Assembly (NCBI GenBank): GCA_947491545.1
Contig: CANLJX010000007.1
Coordinates: forward strand, 1-49,076
Reading direction: 5' to 3'
Length of the DNA stretch: 49,076 nt
DNA from: Deltaproteobacteria bacterium
GTDB lineage: Bacteria > Bdellovibrionota_C > UBA2361 > OMII01
Position numbers and translations under genes: made by a program. Shown here piece by piece: positions 29,112 to 38,981 of the stretch (position 1 is its first letter; each line of letters starts with the position of its first letter). The notes under the pieces were generated by a model. That model saw only the letters and a list, made by a program, of their open reading frames with translations. It was not told where the DNA came from and made no database searches.

Positions 29112-31334
29112 ATGGTAGACATATTTGCCGTGGCAGATGCCACTACGTTTGGGGCTTACGCTCTGACGTACGGATTTCGTGGTTTCATCGGGCTGCTGTG
29201 CGGTGGGGTCGCCTACTGCGGGATTAGAGTTTATCAAGAGTTGGGCCGCAAGAGCGCTATAATCGCTCCTGTTACCCCTTCCTTGGAAGCGAACACTCCC
29301 GCATCGACCTCGCCGTTGCTAGCTGTCGCCGAGCCACTTGAGACCTCCATCAAGGAGATCGTCAACGTGCGCCCGGCTGACATCCAGCGCCTCACGGTGC
29401 AGCGACACGAGATCGACGCCAAGCCCCTCAAGGGGTCCGGCGCCGAAGGCGAGTTCAGGCTCGCTTCGGCCGGCGATGGGTGGAAGATCTTCTTCAATCC
29501 ACGGGATCAGTTTGATGGAACGGGTGCCGAGCAGGCCGAAAAACGACGTGCTGCCGAGAGGAAGCATGAAGAGCTGGCCTTGCGCCTCGAACAGCTTCCG
29601 CACCGGGATTTCAGTTCACCTTGGATGGTGCTCCCTACGGGAGCACTAAAGATCAAGGGTGAGCCCGAACCGGTTGGAGGTATTGTGATGCCGTTCATCG
29701 ACGGCGCCCCCTTCTCGGATTTCTGCACTCCGAAGGGACAGAGGCGCAGCAAAGTCTCAAGGAGGAGGCTGGCAGCTGTGTTCCTGCAACTCTACGACCA
29801 GTTGGAGTGGGCGCACTCACAAGGCTGGGTCGGACTGGACCTGAAAGCTGAGAACCTTCGGGTTCGAGGCGATCACCTCTTCCAGCTCGATCTGGATGGG
29901 GCTGGATTCGCTCAGTTCAAGCCGATGGCGGCGACAGCAGAGCTGTATCCGCCAGAGATGTGCGACTCGAAGGGTGCCCCACTCGTGACTCCTAACCGAG
30001 TCTCTGATTGGTACGCATTCCTCGTGCTGCTGTGTCAAGCCTGTACGGGTGAACATCCGGCAGGCGGGATTCACAGGCCGCAAGCTGGGTCCGGAGTGCC
30101 GCAACTCGACGGCGGTTACCAGCGCCTAAAGAGCCGGGTCTCCATCTTCAACAGGGATGTAGACCTTCCTCGCGAGACCAGGAGGGCGATTTGGTGGTTG
30201 CCAAGCGACCTCCGAAAGCTGTTCGGATCGGTCTTCGAGGACGGCCAGCGCGGGAAACCCGTCCGAGCGCTGATTGCAAGACTGGGAACCCCATGGTGGA
30301 AGAGGTTGTTCACCTCCGGTGAACAATCTCTGGAGTCTCAACTCCAAGCCAGCTGCTGGGCGAACGGCCACACGCTGCAATCTCCCCGGGCAGCCTGGCT
30401 CAAGAGCACCAAGATCAAGGCACTCTACACCGGACGAGGAGAGATCCTCGCTGGCAAGATGATGCCGAGCTCAAGGGGCCTGAGTACGCCAGCAATTCTG
30501 GTGCGCGAGGGCAGCGACATCATTACCAACGAAGGCACCCATTGGTTCTCCAACACGCTAAAGTCAGCGTTTGTCCTCCTTGGGGACTCACTCAAAACTG
30601 ACCTCGTGAAGGGTGGACCAGATGTGATGCCACGTAGCATGGCGACGAGCCCGCTCGTCACTTCTACAGTGTCCGGAAAGCCCACGGTTGAGGTGTTTCT
30701 TAGAACCTCAACAAACGATGGGATCCGACTTTCCCAAGTCGCGCAACTCCGCAATGGGCTGCCAGCGGTGGTAATGCAAGGTGGCACTCCGTTTTGGATG
30801 CACGGCGGAACGCTGCTTCGGCTAGACAAGCTGAGCAAGGTCGAATTGGCGACGATCACCGGAGAAGTCTCGCTTTTCAGCGGAGACCGATTCGGAATCG
30901 CCACATCGATATCGGAGAGTACCCGGGAGATCACCGGGCTCTTTCTGTTCGACAAGTCTGGAGTGAAGCGTCTCGTTGGTTACCCGCCGCTCCACGGCGA
31001 AGTAACCTCTTCGGAGTGCTACATCAGCCAAGACACAGCCTGGTTGTTCCTCACAGCTCGCCATAACGGTCACCTCATGGATTACGTCCTGGTGCTCGGG
31101 CGCTCTGGAGAGCTTCTGGGTTGGGTCGGATCGCCAAGCGGGGCGATTCTCGCCACTCATCCAGGGATCGCTCGTTGCGTCAACGAGCGGGACCTCTACG
31201 CGGTGGTGGGCGGATTCGTCTACCATTTGCAATGCGTCAACCTGACAGTTTCGGTTGTATCTGTTACCCGGGTAACCGGGGTGCGGAATCCAACCGTGAT
31301 CATGACTGATGGGTCTACCCTCTTCGGAGCGTAG
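29112..31334 (+). CDS. Membrane-anchored divergent Ser/Thr protein kinase with beta-rich C-terminal region
   Basis: N-terminal TM; GSGAEGEFRL...GWKIFFNP (Gly loop/Lys), IVMPFIDGAPFSDF, AHSQGWVGLDLKAENLRV (catalytic loop), LFQLDLDGAGFA (DFG region), LYPPEM (APE region); RBS aaagga 5' of ATG. Confidence 0.8.
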   Translation: MVDIFAVADATTFGAYALTYGFRGFIGLLCGGVAYCGIRVYQELGRKSAIIAPVTPSLEANTPASTSPLLAVAEPLETSIKEIVNVRPADIQRLTVQRHEIDAKPLKGSGAEGEFRLASAGDGWKIFFNPRDQFDGTGAEQAEKRRAAERKHEELALRLEQLPHRDFSSPWMVLPTGALKIKGEPEPVGGIVMPFIDGAPFSDFCTPKGQRRSKVSRRRLAAVFLQLYDQLEWAHSQGWVGLDLKAENLRVRGDHLFQLDLDGAGFAQFKPMAATAELYPPEMCDSKGAPLVTPNRVSDWYAFLVLLCQACTGEHPAGGIHRPQAGSGVPQLDGGYQRLKSRVSIFNRDVDLPRETRRAIWWLPSDLRKLFGSVFEDGQRGKPVRALIARLGTPWWKRLFTSGEQSLESQLQASCWANGHTLQSPRAAWLKSTKIKALYTGRGEILAGKMMPSSRGLSTPAILVREGSDIITNEGTHWFSNTLKSAFVLLGDSLKTDLVKGGPDVMPRSMATSPLVTSTVSGKPTVEVFLRTSTNDGIRLSQVAQLRNGLPAVVMQGGTPFWMHGGTLLRLDKLSKVELATITGEVSLFSGDRFGIATSISESTREITGLFLFDKSGVKRLVGYPPLHGEVTSSECYISQDTAWLFLTARHNGHLMDYVLVLGRSGELLGWVGSPSGAILATHPGIARCVNERDLYAVVGGFVYHLQCVNLTVSVVSVTRVTGVRNPTVIMTDGSTLFGA

Positions 31335-31355
31335 AACCCGGATGTTGTGAGCATT

Positions 31356-31384
31356 ACCAGGAGCGTCGCTGTGGCGCTCCTGGT
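31356..31384 (+). promoter_or_regulatory. Perfect hairpin between kinase and vWA genes (attenuator/processing or weak terminator)
   Basis: ACCAGGAGCG (31356-31365) pairs CGCTCCTGGT (31375-31384); followed by ctttcctcgttgctt. Confidence 0.55.
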
Positions 31385-31420
31385 CTTTCCTCGTTGCTTC
31401 CATTACATAAGGATCTAACC

Positions 31421-32233
31421 ATGGCATCCAGCATCATGTCCCTCTGGGGCGAACCGCAATCATCCAAGGCCGCCGAAAAGGCGATTGCCGCAGGGCTGAT
31501 TAGCCGGCCACAGAAACCGAGCCTTGAGGCGGCCCTCAAGACTGGCACCGCGAAATCAGTAATCCAGCTTTCCCCGACGAAGCCTTCTTCGGTGGAAAGT
31601 GGAACTGTTACGCTCATCGCCGAGGTAATCGACGACAGCGAGTCAATCGCGTATCACAAGCTTGAGAAAGAGATCATCGATGGAGAAAACAACTTCCTCG
31701 ATGAACTCTCCAAGCTGGCGCGTGAGCATGGAAAAGAAATCCTGCTGATGCGGCGACTCCTCAATGGCGGCCTCATCCATGGGTTCCAGCGAGTTGAGGA
31801 GTGCAAACCCCTCGGCCTCGCGGATCTTACGTGCTCGGGCATGACGCCCTGGTACGGTGCCATGGGTGACTGCCTCGCGGCCTCAATCAACTATGGCAAG
31901 GAGCTGTGCCTACAGAATCGCCAGGTCCAGCTTCTGATCGGGACCGTAACCGATGGCGAGGCAACGGATCAGCCTGATCAGGCTACACTAAGCCTGTTCA
32001 ATGATCCGATGCTTCGGGGCACAACGCCCTCGGGAAGAAAGATCTTCTCCGCGGTCGGAATCTCCCCGTTCGCCTCTGCAAGGGAGACCTTCGAGCGGCT
32101 GGGGCTTGAGACCTACGCCAGCGGCAGCATCAAGGACTCCATCCTGGCCATGTCCAAGATTTTGGTTTCAAAGTCGAAGACATTCGGGCAGGAGGTGGCG
32201 AATCGTCCGGTCGGTGGTGAATTTGTCGAGTAG
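31421..32233 (+). CDS. von Willebrand factor A (TerY/YegL-like) domain protein
   Basis: MIDAS elements: VIDDSES (DxSxS), SGMTPWYGAMGDCL (T motif), LLIGTVTDGEATD (D motif); adjacent to PP2C and kinase; RBS aagga 5' of ATG. Confidence 0.75.
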   Translation: MASSIMSLWGEPQSSKAAEKAIAAGLISRPQKPSLEAALKTGTAKSVIQLSPTKPSSVESGTVTLIAEVIDDSESIAYHKLEKEIIDGENNFLDELSKLAREHGKEILLMRRLLNGGLIHGFQRVEECKPLGLADLTCSGMTPWYGAMGDCLAASINYGKELCLQNRQVQLLIGTVTDGEATDQPDQATLSLFNDPMLRGTTPSGRKIFSAVGISPFASARETFERLGLETYASGSIKDSILAMSKILVSKSKTFGQEVANRPVGGEFVE

Positions 32234-32317
32234 AGAACATCTCTCGCTGACACACCGACTACGTAAAAACTTGCCCTGTACCCCTATGAGGTTTTTCTCA
32301 AAGGGAACAGAGCGACT

Positions 32318-32356
32318 GGAGCTTGGCGCTCTTTAAATAAGCCAAGCTCCTTTTTT
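32318..32356 (+). terminator. Strong intrinsic terminator ending the signalling cluster
   Basis: Perfect 10-bp stem GGAGCTTGGC/GCCAAGCTCC followed by TTTTTT. Confidence 0.92.
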
Positions 32357-32494
32357 ATGCCTTTCTTCCGATTTAGAGAGCCTGTTTGCCCCCCCCCTGC
32401 CAGCGCGCCCGAGGGGCATTTCCGGAAGCTCCGAAATCTGCAATAAGGGACGACTAGAGGCGGCGTAAAAGCCTCTCAGGCCGTTGAGAGCCCC

Positions 32495-34015
32495 ATGACG
32501 ATTTTTGCAGCGATAGATGTTGGGTCAAACGCCATGCGCATGGCAGTTGGCCGCTTCGATTCTCGTGGAGAGCTTAAGATACTCGCCACCTCAAGAGCCG
32601 CGGTACGGCTCGGGCGCGACGTATTTCGTCAAGGCAAGATCTCCTCCACCGTTATGGAGCAAGGCGTCGCAGCCTTTGTCGAGTTCGAGACGATGCTGCA
32701 CGAATTCAAGGTAACGCGCTATCGTGCCGTTGCCACAAGCGCGCTGCGAGATGCCGCAAACAGCCGAGACTTCATTCAGCGTGTCCAGCGCGCAACCGGC
32801 ATATCGATTGAGGTGATAAGCGGTGACGAAGAAGCTCGGCTCGTGTACCAAGCCGTCTCCACGATCGTTCCGCTCGGAAGAGGCACAAGCATCCTTCTCG
32901 ATATCGGAGGCGGGAGCTGCGAGATCTCTTTTATCGACCGCGGCCACGTTCTCTTCGCGGAGAGCGTCAACATGGGAACCGTTCGGCTCCTGGAGACTGT
33001 GCGTGGGACATCGAAAGACCAGCAGCTCATCGAGCGCCTGATCCGGCAGTACGCTCGGCGGGTGCGAACGAGGCTCAAGGCCTTGCGGCACCACGGCAGG
33101 ATCTCGAGGCTGATTGGAACCGGCGGCAACATCGACACGCTCGGGGATCTGCGCAAGGACATCCTCGGGCAGGCGAGTACGCGCACCTTGCGCCGGTCGG
33201 AGCTGAAACAGCTCCAGCAAGCCATCTCATCGATGACCGTACAGCAGCGAATTGATCGCCTCGGCCTCCGGCCCGACCGAGCTGATGTCATCGTGCCAGC
33301 CATGACACTCGTTCGCGGCGTCATGGAGGAAGTCGGCGTGAGCTCCCTTGTCATCCCCAGAACTGGGCTCAGGGATGGCGTGCTGCACGACCTGCATGCG
33401 AAGAGCGAGGAGTCGCTCTCCCGCAGCACGCTCAAGAGACAGGCAGGGCAACTCAAGGCGGCCTGCATCGATCTTGGTCGGCGCTACCAATTTGACGAGA
33501 CACACGCTCTTCATGCGGCTAGGCTCGCGCTTCAGATCTTCGACCAGACTCGGCGCTCCCACCGCCTCGGTGCTGAGCAGCGCAGCCTGCTTGAAGCCGC
33601 AACGCTGCTCCATGACATTGGCTACTTTATTAACAGCACCGACCACCAGAAGCACTCAGCATACCTGGTGCGAGCCAGCGCCTTAGTTGGGCTTTCCCCT
33701 GAGCAGCGGCGGCTAGTCGCCCTCATTGTCCGCTACCATCGAGGCCCTCTTCCCTCGGACAAGGACGACAATTTTGCGGAATTGTCCGCAAAGCAGAAGC
33801 AGGCTGTGCGAGTCCTCGCTGGCATCATCCGGCTCGTTGAGGACCTCGACCGCGAGCACTCGCAGCGAATCAAGAAAGTTCACCTTAGGCTCTCTGGAAA
33901 GCGGCTGCTGCTCCGCCTCCCGCCGTCAAAGTCTCTCCTCGTTGAGCGTTGGGGACTTGGGCACCACAAAAGCGCACTCGAAGAGGCGCTCTCCCTACAG
34001 ATTGAGGTTCGCTAG
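32495..34015 (+). CDS. ppx: Ppx/GppA family exopolyphosphatase with C-terminal HD domain
   Basis: AAIDVGSNAMRMAVG, LLDIGGGSCEIS, GTGGNIDTL, HD region LLHDIGYFINSTDHQKHSAYLV. Confidence 0.93.
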   Translation: MTIFAAIDVGSNAMRMAVGRFDSRGELKILATSRAAVRLGRDVFRQGKISSTVMEQGVAAFVEFETMLHEFKVTRYRAVATSALRDAANSRDFIQRVQRATGISIEVISGDEEARLVYQAVSTIVPLGRGTSILLDIGGGSCEISFIDRGHVLFAESVNMGTVRLLETVRGTSKDQQLIERLIRQYARRVRTRLKALRHHGRISRLIGTGGNIDTLGDLRKDILGQASTRTLRRSELKQLQQAISSMTVQQRIDRLGLRPDRADVIVPAMTLVRGVMEEVGVSSLVIPRTGLRDGVLHDLHAKSEESLSRSTLKRQAGQLKAACIDLGRRYQFDETHALHAARLALQIFDQTRRSHRLGAEQRSLLEAATLLHDIGYFINSTDHQKHSAYLVRASALVGLSPEQRRLVALIVRYHRGPLPSDKDDNFAELSAKQKQAVRVLAGIIRLVEDLDREHSQRIKKVHLRLSGKRLLLRLPPSKSLLVERWGLGHHKSALEEALSLQIEVR

Positions 34016-34057
34016 GCTGCTGGCCGCATACGGGCTGTTCCTCGCAGCTTGCTGCGC

Positions 34058-36220
34058 TTAACCGCGGCCCAGAATCGCCGCCTGGCGTGCCCGGTCGCGG
34101 TACAGTTTCATGAGCAGCTGCTGGCTGCTCATTGAGACCGGACCGGCTTCGGGCTGCCGCTCAATGTACGAGCCATCAGGCTGCAGCTCCCACGCTGAAA
34201 CAGCGTCGTGCAGCTGCGCGCTCAACAGCTCCCACACTCTTTCACGGGAGAGCCGCTCAAGCAGGGGCACTGCCACCTCGACCCGGCGGTGAAGGTTGCG
34301 GTGCATCGGGTCTGCCGAGCTGATGTACATCGTGCCATCGAGCGGATCTTGCGCACCGTTTCGGAAGTAGTACACGCGGCTGTGCTCAAGGAACCTGCTA
34401 ACGATAGAGATCACGCGCGGATTAATCGCTCCCTTCATGACAGTCGGCCGCAGGCAGCATATGCCTCTGATGATGAGGTCAACTGGAACCCCTGCTTGCG
34501 CGGCCTTAATCAGCGCACGGCAGACGCCGTGATCCTCAAGACTGTTGGCTTTTATGATGATGTGGGTGTCGAGCCCCTTCTTGTGGAGCTCAATCTCGTG
34601 GTCAATCGCTGCAAGAAAGGAGTCGCGCATCGAGACCGGGGCCGCCAAAATTCGCGAGTAGTCGCGCTTGAGAGACCGCCCTGTGAGGAAGTGAAACAGC
34701 TCAACGAGGTCATCGCACGTCTCTTTGTCACAGGTGAAAAGCCCTAGGTCGGTATACGCGCGCGCAGTCGAGCTGTTGTAGTTGCCCGTGCCGATGTGCG
34801 CGTAGCAGCGGGTTGCGTCGTGCTCACGGCGCGCCACTAGCAGCACCTTAGCATGGGTTTTAAGCCCAACAACTCCATAGACAACGTGCACTCCCGCATC
34901 CTCAAGCATCTGTGCGTGACGAATGTTGCGAGCCTCATCGAGCGAGGCTTTCACCTCTATGAGCACCGCAACCTGCTTCTCCTGCTCAGCCGCCCTTATG
35001 AGCAGGGGAATGAGCGCGCTGTGGTCACCGAGACGGTACAGCGTCATCTTAATTGACAACACCCGGGGATCATCAACTGCTGTGCGTAGGAATCGTTCCA
35101 CGCTCGCGTTAAAGGACTCGTACGGATGGTGCACAACAATCTCGGATGACCGCATCACGGTAAAGATGTTCGTATCTTCGTCTGAAAGCTGCGGCGGAAG
35201 TATTGGTGTCCACGCTTCAAACTTCAGGTGCGTCACCGACAGCTCACAGACCTCCTTGAGCAACAGGTACTCCATGGCGGATTCTGAGACAAACACGTCC
35301 TCCGGCTGGAGGGCGAGTTCCTCCATGAGGCACCGAAGTATCGAGGGGTCCGGGTTTGGGGCAACTTCGAGTCGCACCACAGACGCAAACTTCCGCTCTT
35401 TAAGCCCCTGTGAGATCAGTTCGACGATATCCTCGCCATCTTCTAAATCGACCTCCATCTCTGAATTACGGGTAATTCGAAATGGGAGAACGCCCTGGAC
35501 CATCATCCCCGGAAACAGCTCGTGGAGGTTGTGGCGAATAAGCTCTGTGAGGCTAAGAACCCTCACCTCTCCGACGTGTTCCGACTCACCTACTTTGACG
35601 AGCTGCGGCAACACACTCGGGACCTTCACGCGGGCGAAGAGCTCCTCGTCGTGGTCCGGCTGCTTGAGAAGCACTCCGAGAGACAGCGAGAGATTGGAGA
35701 TGAATGGAAACGGATGTCCGGGATCTACCGCTAAGGGGGTTAAGACAGGAAATATTGTGTCGTGAAAGAGCCTAGTTGCTATCGATCGCTCACTAGTTGA
35801 GAGATCCTGCCACTTAAGCAAGTGAATGCCGTTGTCTCGGAGCGCCGGCCGAAGCTGCTCTGACAGCACCGAATCTTGCACTCGGCAAAGCTCGAGCACC
35901 GCCCCCCGGATCTCCTTCAACTGCTGCTCAAACCCAGTGCGCCAAGGAGAGTTCGGACTTGAGAGCTCAAGCCGCTGCTGGATGCTTCCGACTCGGCTCT
36001 GAAAAAACTCATCGAGATTGGAGGTAAAAATCGTGAGAAACCGGAGGCGCTCTAAGAGCGGCATCGATGCAGACTGAGCCTGTGCAAGAACTCTCCGATT
36101 AAACTCAAGCCAGCTAAGCTCACGGTTGAAGAACTCATCCGAAACACTCGTCGGTGCAACTCCGTCGACTGGGCCCCGCGGCAGCTTTCTCTTCTTCTTT
36201 CGTAGGCGGGACGAAACCAT
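34058..36220 (-). CDS. ppk1: Polyphosphate kinase 1
   Basis: FFNRELSWLEFNRRVL, FTSNLDEFFQSRVG, VLIEVKASLDEARNI, HVVYGVVGLKTHAKVLLV, IGTGNYNSSTARAYTDLGLFT. Confidence 0.97.
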   Translation of the reverse strand: MVSSRLRKKKRKLPRGPVDGVAPTSVSDEFFNRELSWLEFNRRVLAQAQSASMPLLERLRFLTIFTSNLDEFFQSRVGSIQQRLELSSPNSPWRTGFEQQLKEIRGAVLELCRVQDSVLSEQLRPALRDNGIHLLKWQDLSTSERSIATRLFHDTIFPVLTPLAVDPGHPFPFISNLSLSLGVLLKQPDHDEELFARVKVPSVLPQLVKVGESEHVGEVRVLSLTELIRHNLHELFPGMMVQGVLPFRITRNSEMEVDLEDGEDIVELISQGLKERKFASVVRLEVAPNPDPSILRCLMEELALQPEDVFVSESAMEYLLLKEVCELSVTHLKFEAWTPILPPQLSDEDTNIFTVMRSSEIVVHHPYESFNASVERFLRTAVDDPRVLSIKMTLYRLGDHSALIPLLIRAAEQEKQVAVLIEVKASLDEARNIRHAQMLEDAGVHVVYGVVGLKTHAKVLLVARREHDATRCYAHIGTGNYNSSTARAYTDLGLFTCDKETCDDLVELFHFLTGRSLKRDYSRILAAPVSMRDSFLAAIDHEIELHKKGLDTHIIIKANSLEDHGVCRALIKAAQAGVPVDLIIRGICCLRPTVMKGAINPRVISIVSRFLEHSRVYYFRNGAQDPLDGTMYISSADPMHRNLHRRVEVAVPLLERLSRERVWELLSAQLHDAVSAWELQPDGSYIERQPEAGPVSMSSQQLLMKLYRDRARQAAILGRG

Positions 36221-36473
36221 CTCAACAGCCCTGGCGTACCTAACAGATCCGGATTTTTAGGGAGAGTGGAATAGAGTCTGAGTAACGCGCTACACGCGCC
36301 GCCCGTCCCCTGTACACTCGCATTCAGACCAGTTACGAGGATACCACGCCTCGGGGCGCCGTTCGACAACGGCGATTAACAGCCTAAGTCCTTGTTTTAA
36401 TGGGCTCTCAGGACTCCAGTCGCGGGCCGCTAAACTACCGAAGCGGTTCAGGAAGGGCAAAACCGGGAGGTAC

Positions 36474-36869
36474 CTATCGACCGGAACGGATCAGGCTACT
36501 TGCCTCCTCACGCCGACGGAGATCTCTCTCTTCGCGCAGGCGCTGCTTATCAAGTTCAGCCCGCCGCTTCTCCGCCTCCCGTTTCTTCTCTCGTTCAGCA
36601 TGGATACGCCGACTCTCCTCCTTCTCTTTGGCCCTCATAAGCTCTTGCTGAGCCCTCTTGTCGAGCACTGGAGTGGGCGTCGGGGGGTAGATCTGCTCTC
36701 GGTACTGTCTAGGCACCTGATCAATGCTATCGGCGAATCGGATGTTGCCGGCACTGTCCATGTATCGGAAGCGCTCTGCGTGTCCTGCTAGGGCAAGGGT
36801 ACCAACAGCCACAATCGCCACAGCTGCTAGCACTACGTGTCGAACCGTTCTCATACAGGTATTATGCAC
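36474..36869 (-). CDS. DUF4124-like exported protein
   Basis: Signal sequence then RFRYMDSAGNIRFADSIDQVPRQYREQ and charged coiled-coil tail. Confidence 0.65.
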   Translation of the reverse strand: MHNTCMRTVRHVVLAAVAIVAVGTLALAGHAERFRYMDSAGNIRFADSIDQVPRQYREQIYPPTPTPVLDKRAQQELMRAKEKEESRRIHAEREKKREAEKRRAELDKQRLREERDLRRREEASSLIRSGR

Positions 36870-36963
36870 CAGAACTGCCCCCCTGCGTCATTACCTGCAT
36901 TCAGCACTAGCCCCTACAGACATATCCTGCCGGAGGGATTACGGTTTTGCGGAGCCGCAGGTA

Positions 36964-38829
36964 TCACTCTCCGCCTCGCTTAAGCTTAGACTGCACCTTC
37001 TTGGCAAGCGCGAGCGGGATCCGGCCGGCCTTTGCCACCTCTTCCGGCTGAGCCTCACGGATGGCATCCACCGAACGGAAGTGTTTCAGGAGCCTGGTCC
37101 TACTCTCAGCGGATACCCCTGCAACGGTGTCGAGGACCGAACGGAATACGCGGCGCGAGCGAGTATCCCGGTGAAATGTGATTACAAACCTGTGCACCTC
37201 GTCACGGATGCGAACGAGAAACCTAGTTACTGCATCTCCCTCGTTCAGGCCCAACGATGAATCACGACCAGGAATGAAGAGTCGCTCGGGCTTCCGCTCG
37301 ATGTCTTGAGACAGCACCTCTCCTTCGGTACGCATCTTGGCTAGGGCTACAATGTCGACCGTAGCGCGAAGGTCTTCTCGCGCCTTAAGTGCCATTGAAA
37401 GCTGGCCAGCTCCTCCGTCGATGACCAAGAGGTCTGGCATATCTCCATCCTCCAGGCCTCGCCGGATTCGGCGAGACACCACCTCGTAAATCGAGGCGAA
37501 GTCATTCGGCTTTCCCTCCTGAGCCACTTTGTATCGACGATAGGCGGCTTTGTCGGCAATCCCATCAAAGAACACTACGATCGCACCCACAGTGTCACTG
37601 CCCTGGAAGTTAGAGATATCGACGCACTCCACGCGACGCGGCATCTGCTTGAGCCCAATCATCTGGGCAAGCCCTTTTGAAACCTCCTCCCAACGCGACT
37701 CCTGCGTGCGTGACCCCTCGAAAGCATGTCGGGCATTCAGCTCAGCCATCGAGATGAGGCGCGCCTTCGAGCCCCGTTGCGGACAGAGCACTTCCAGCTT
37801 CCCGCCGCGTCGTGACGCCAAGCCAGCTTGGATGAGGGTTGCATTCTCAAGCTCGCGTGGAATCAGGATCTCTGGAGGAATCTCTCTTCCTCCCTCGTAG
37901 AACTGCTGCACCGCCGACTCCAGGGCCTCGTCATCTGAGAGCTGAACGTCGTCTAGGATAAACGTTTTAGTCTCAGCGATGCGGCCTTGGCGCACCAACA
38001 GCACACAGAGTGCAGCCTGGGGACCCTCACGCACAAAACCAAACACATCTCGACTCTCTCCGCGGAAAGAGATGAGCGAATGCCCAGACTGGAAGCGCTC
38101 GAGGGTCTCAATTCGGTCTCGCCAAGCTGCCGCCTCCTCAAAATGGAGAGCCTCGGATGCCACCTCCATCTTTTGAGTTAGCAGCGAGAGAACTCCCTTA
38201 GTCTTCCCCTGGAGAATCGCCACGGCCTGCTTCACTAGCTCCAGGTACTCCTGTCGTGATACCGGCTCGCAGCACGGTGCGCAGCATCGCTTGATCTGGA
38301 ATTCAAGGCACGGTCGCTGACGATTGTAGAGCACGGAGTCGGAGCAAGATCGAAGCGGGATAACCTTCTTAATCACTTCAAGCACATTTCTCAGCTCAGT
38401 GCTGAAGGCGAATGGCCCGTAGTAATTCGCGCCATCGTTCTCTGGCCGACGGACCGTCTCAAGCATCGGCCACTCAGCACGCTCATCAACTCGGATAGAG
38501 AGGTACGCCTTGTCGTCCTTGAGCCGGATATTGTAGCGCGGCTTGTGCTTTCCGATAAGGTCGCGCTCCAGCAAGAACGCTTGCTCCTCGGTTTGGGTAA
38601 CCACAGTTTCAAACGAGGCCACACGCTGAAGCAAGTACCCGATCTGAAAACGCCCGTCGCCGCCACTCCCGAAGTAAGTGCGGAGCCGGGCCCGAAGATC
38701 CTTTGCCTTGCCGACGTAGATCACCGACTGGTGCTCGTCGCGCATCAGGTACACCCCAGGCGCCTCTGGGGCGTGGGACACTTGCCGCCGCAAGAGGTCC
38801 AGGCGTTTGGCGTTTGGGGTTGATGACAT
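36964..38829 (-). CDS. uvrC: Excinuclease ABC subunit C
   Basis: GIY-YIG PGVYLMRDEHQSVIYVGKAKDLRARLRTYF; CVDISNFQGSDTVGAIVVF; LLVIDGGAGQL; C-terminal HhH. Confidence 0.97.
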   Translation of the reverse strand: MSSTPNAKRLDLLRRQVSHAPEAPGVYLMRDEHQSVIYVGKAKDLRARLRTYFGSGGDGRFQIGYLLQRVASFETVVTQTEEQAFLLERDLIGKHKPRYNIRLKDDKAYLSIRVDERAEWPMLETVRRPENDGANYYGPFAFSTELRNVLEVIKKVIPLRSCSDSVLYNRQRPCLEFQIKRCCAPCCEPVSRQEYLELVKQAVAILQGKTKGVLSLLTQKMEVASEALHFEEAAAWRDRIETLERFQSGHSLISFRGESRDVFGFVREGPQAALCVLLVRQGRIAETKTFILDDVQLSDDEALESAVQQFYEGGREIPPEILIPRELENATLIQAGLASRRGGKLEVLCPQRGSKARLISMAELNARHAFEGSRTQESRWEEVSKGLAQMIGLKQMPRRVECVDISNFQGSDTVGAIVVFFDGIADKAAYRRYKVAQEGKPNDFASIYEVVSRRIRRGLEDGDMPDLLVIDGGAGQLSMALKAREDLRATVDIVALAKMRTEGEVLSQDIERKPERLFIPGRDSSLGLNEGDAVTRFLVRIRDEVHRFVITFHRDTRSRRVFRSVLDTVAGVSAESRTRLLKHFRSVDAIREAQPEEVAKAGRIPLALAKKVQSKLKRGGE

Positions 38830-38981
38830 AGCGCTTACGATACAACGTGCGTGCGCCCTGACTATAGAGATGCCCGCCGGTAGTGTGCAATAAGCATCAA
38901 AAGCCGGGCTCTTGGGACAGAAAAGATCACGAAAGTTTGTAGAGCTGAGGGAGGACCCCTGCTAGACGGAAGACAGCTGCT

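Noticed and set aside
30425-30955. 176-aa minus ORF and 30822..31427 minus ORF under the kinase C-terminus
   Set aside because: Shadow ORFs on the opposite strand of the long kinase ORF, with no recognisable motif.
31971-31984. 14-bp perfect palindrome AGCCTGATCAGGCT in the vWA gene
   Set aside because: Inside coding sequence, single copy, does not extend further; likely chance.
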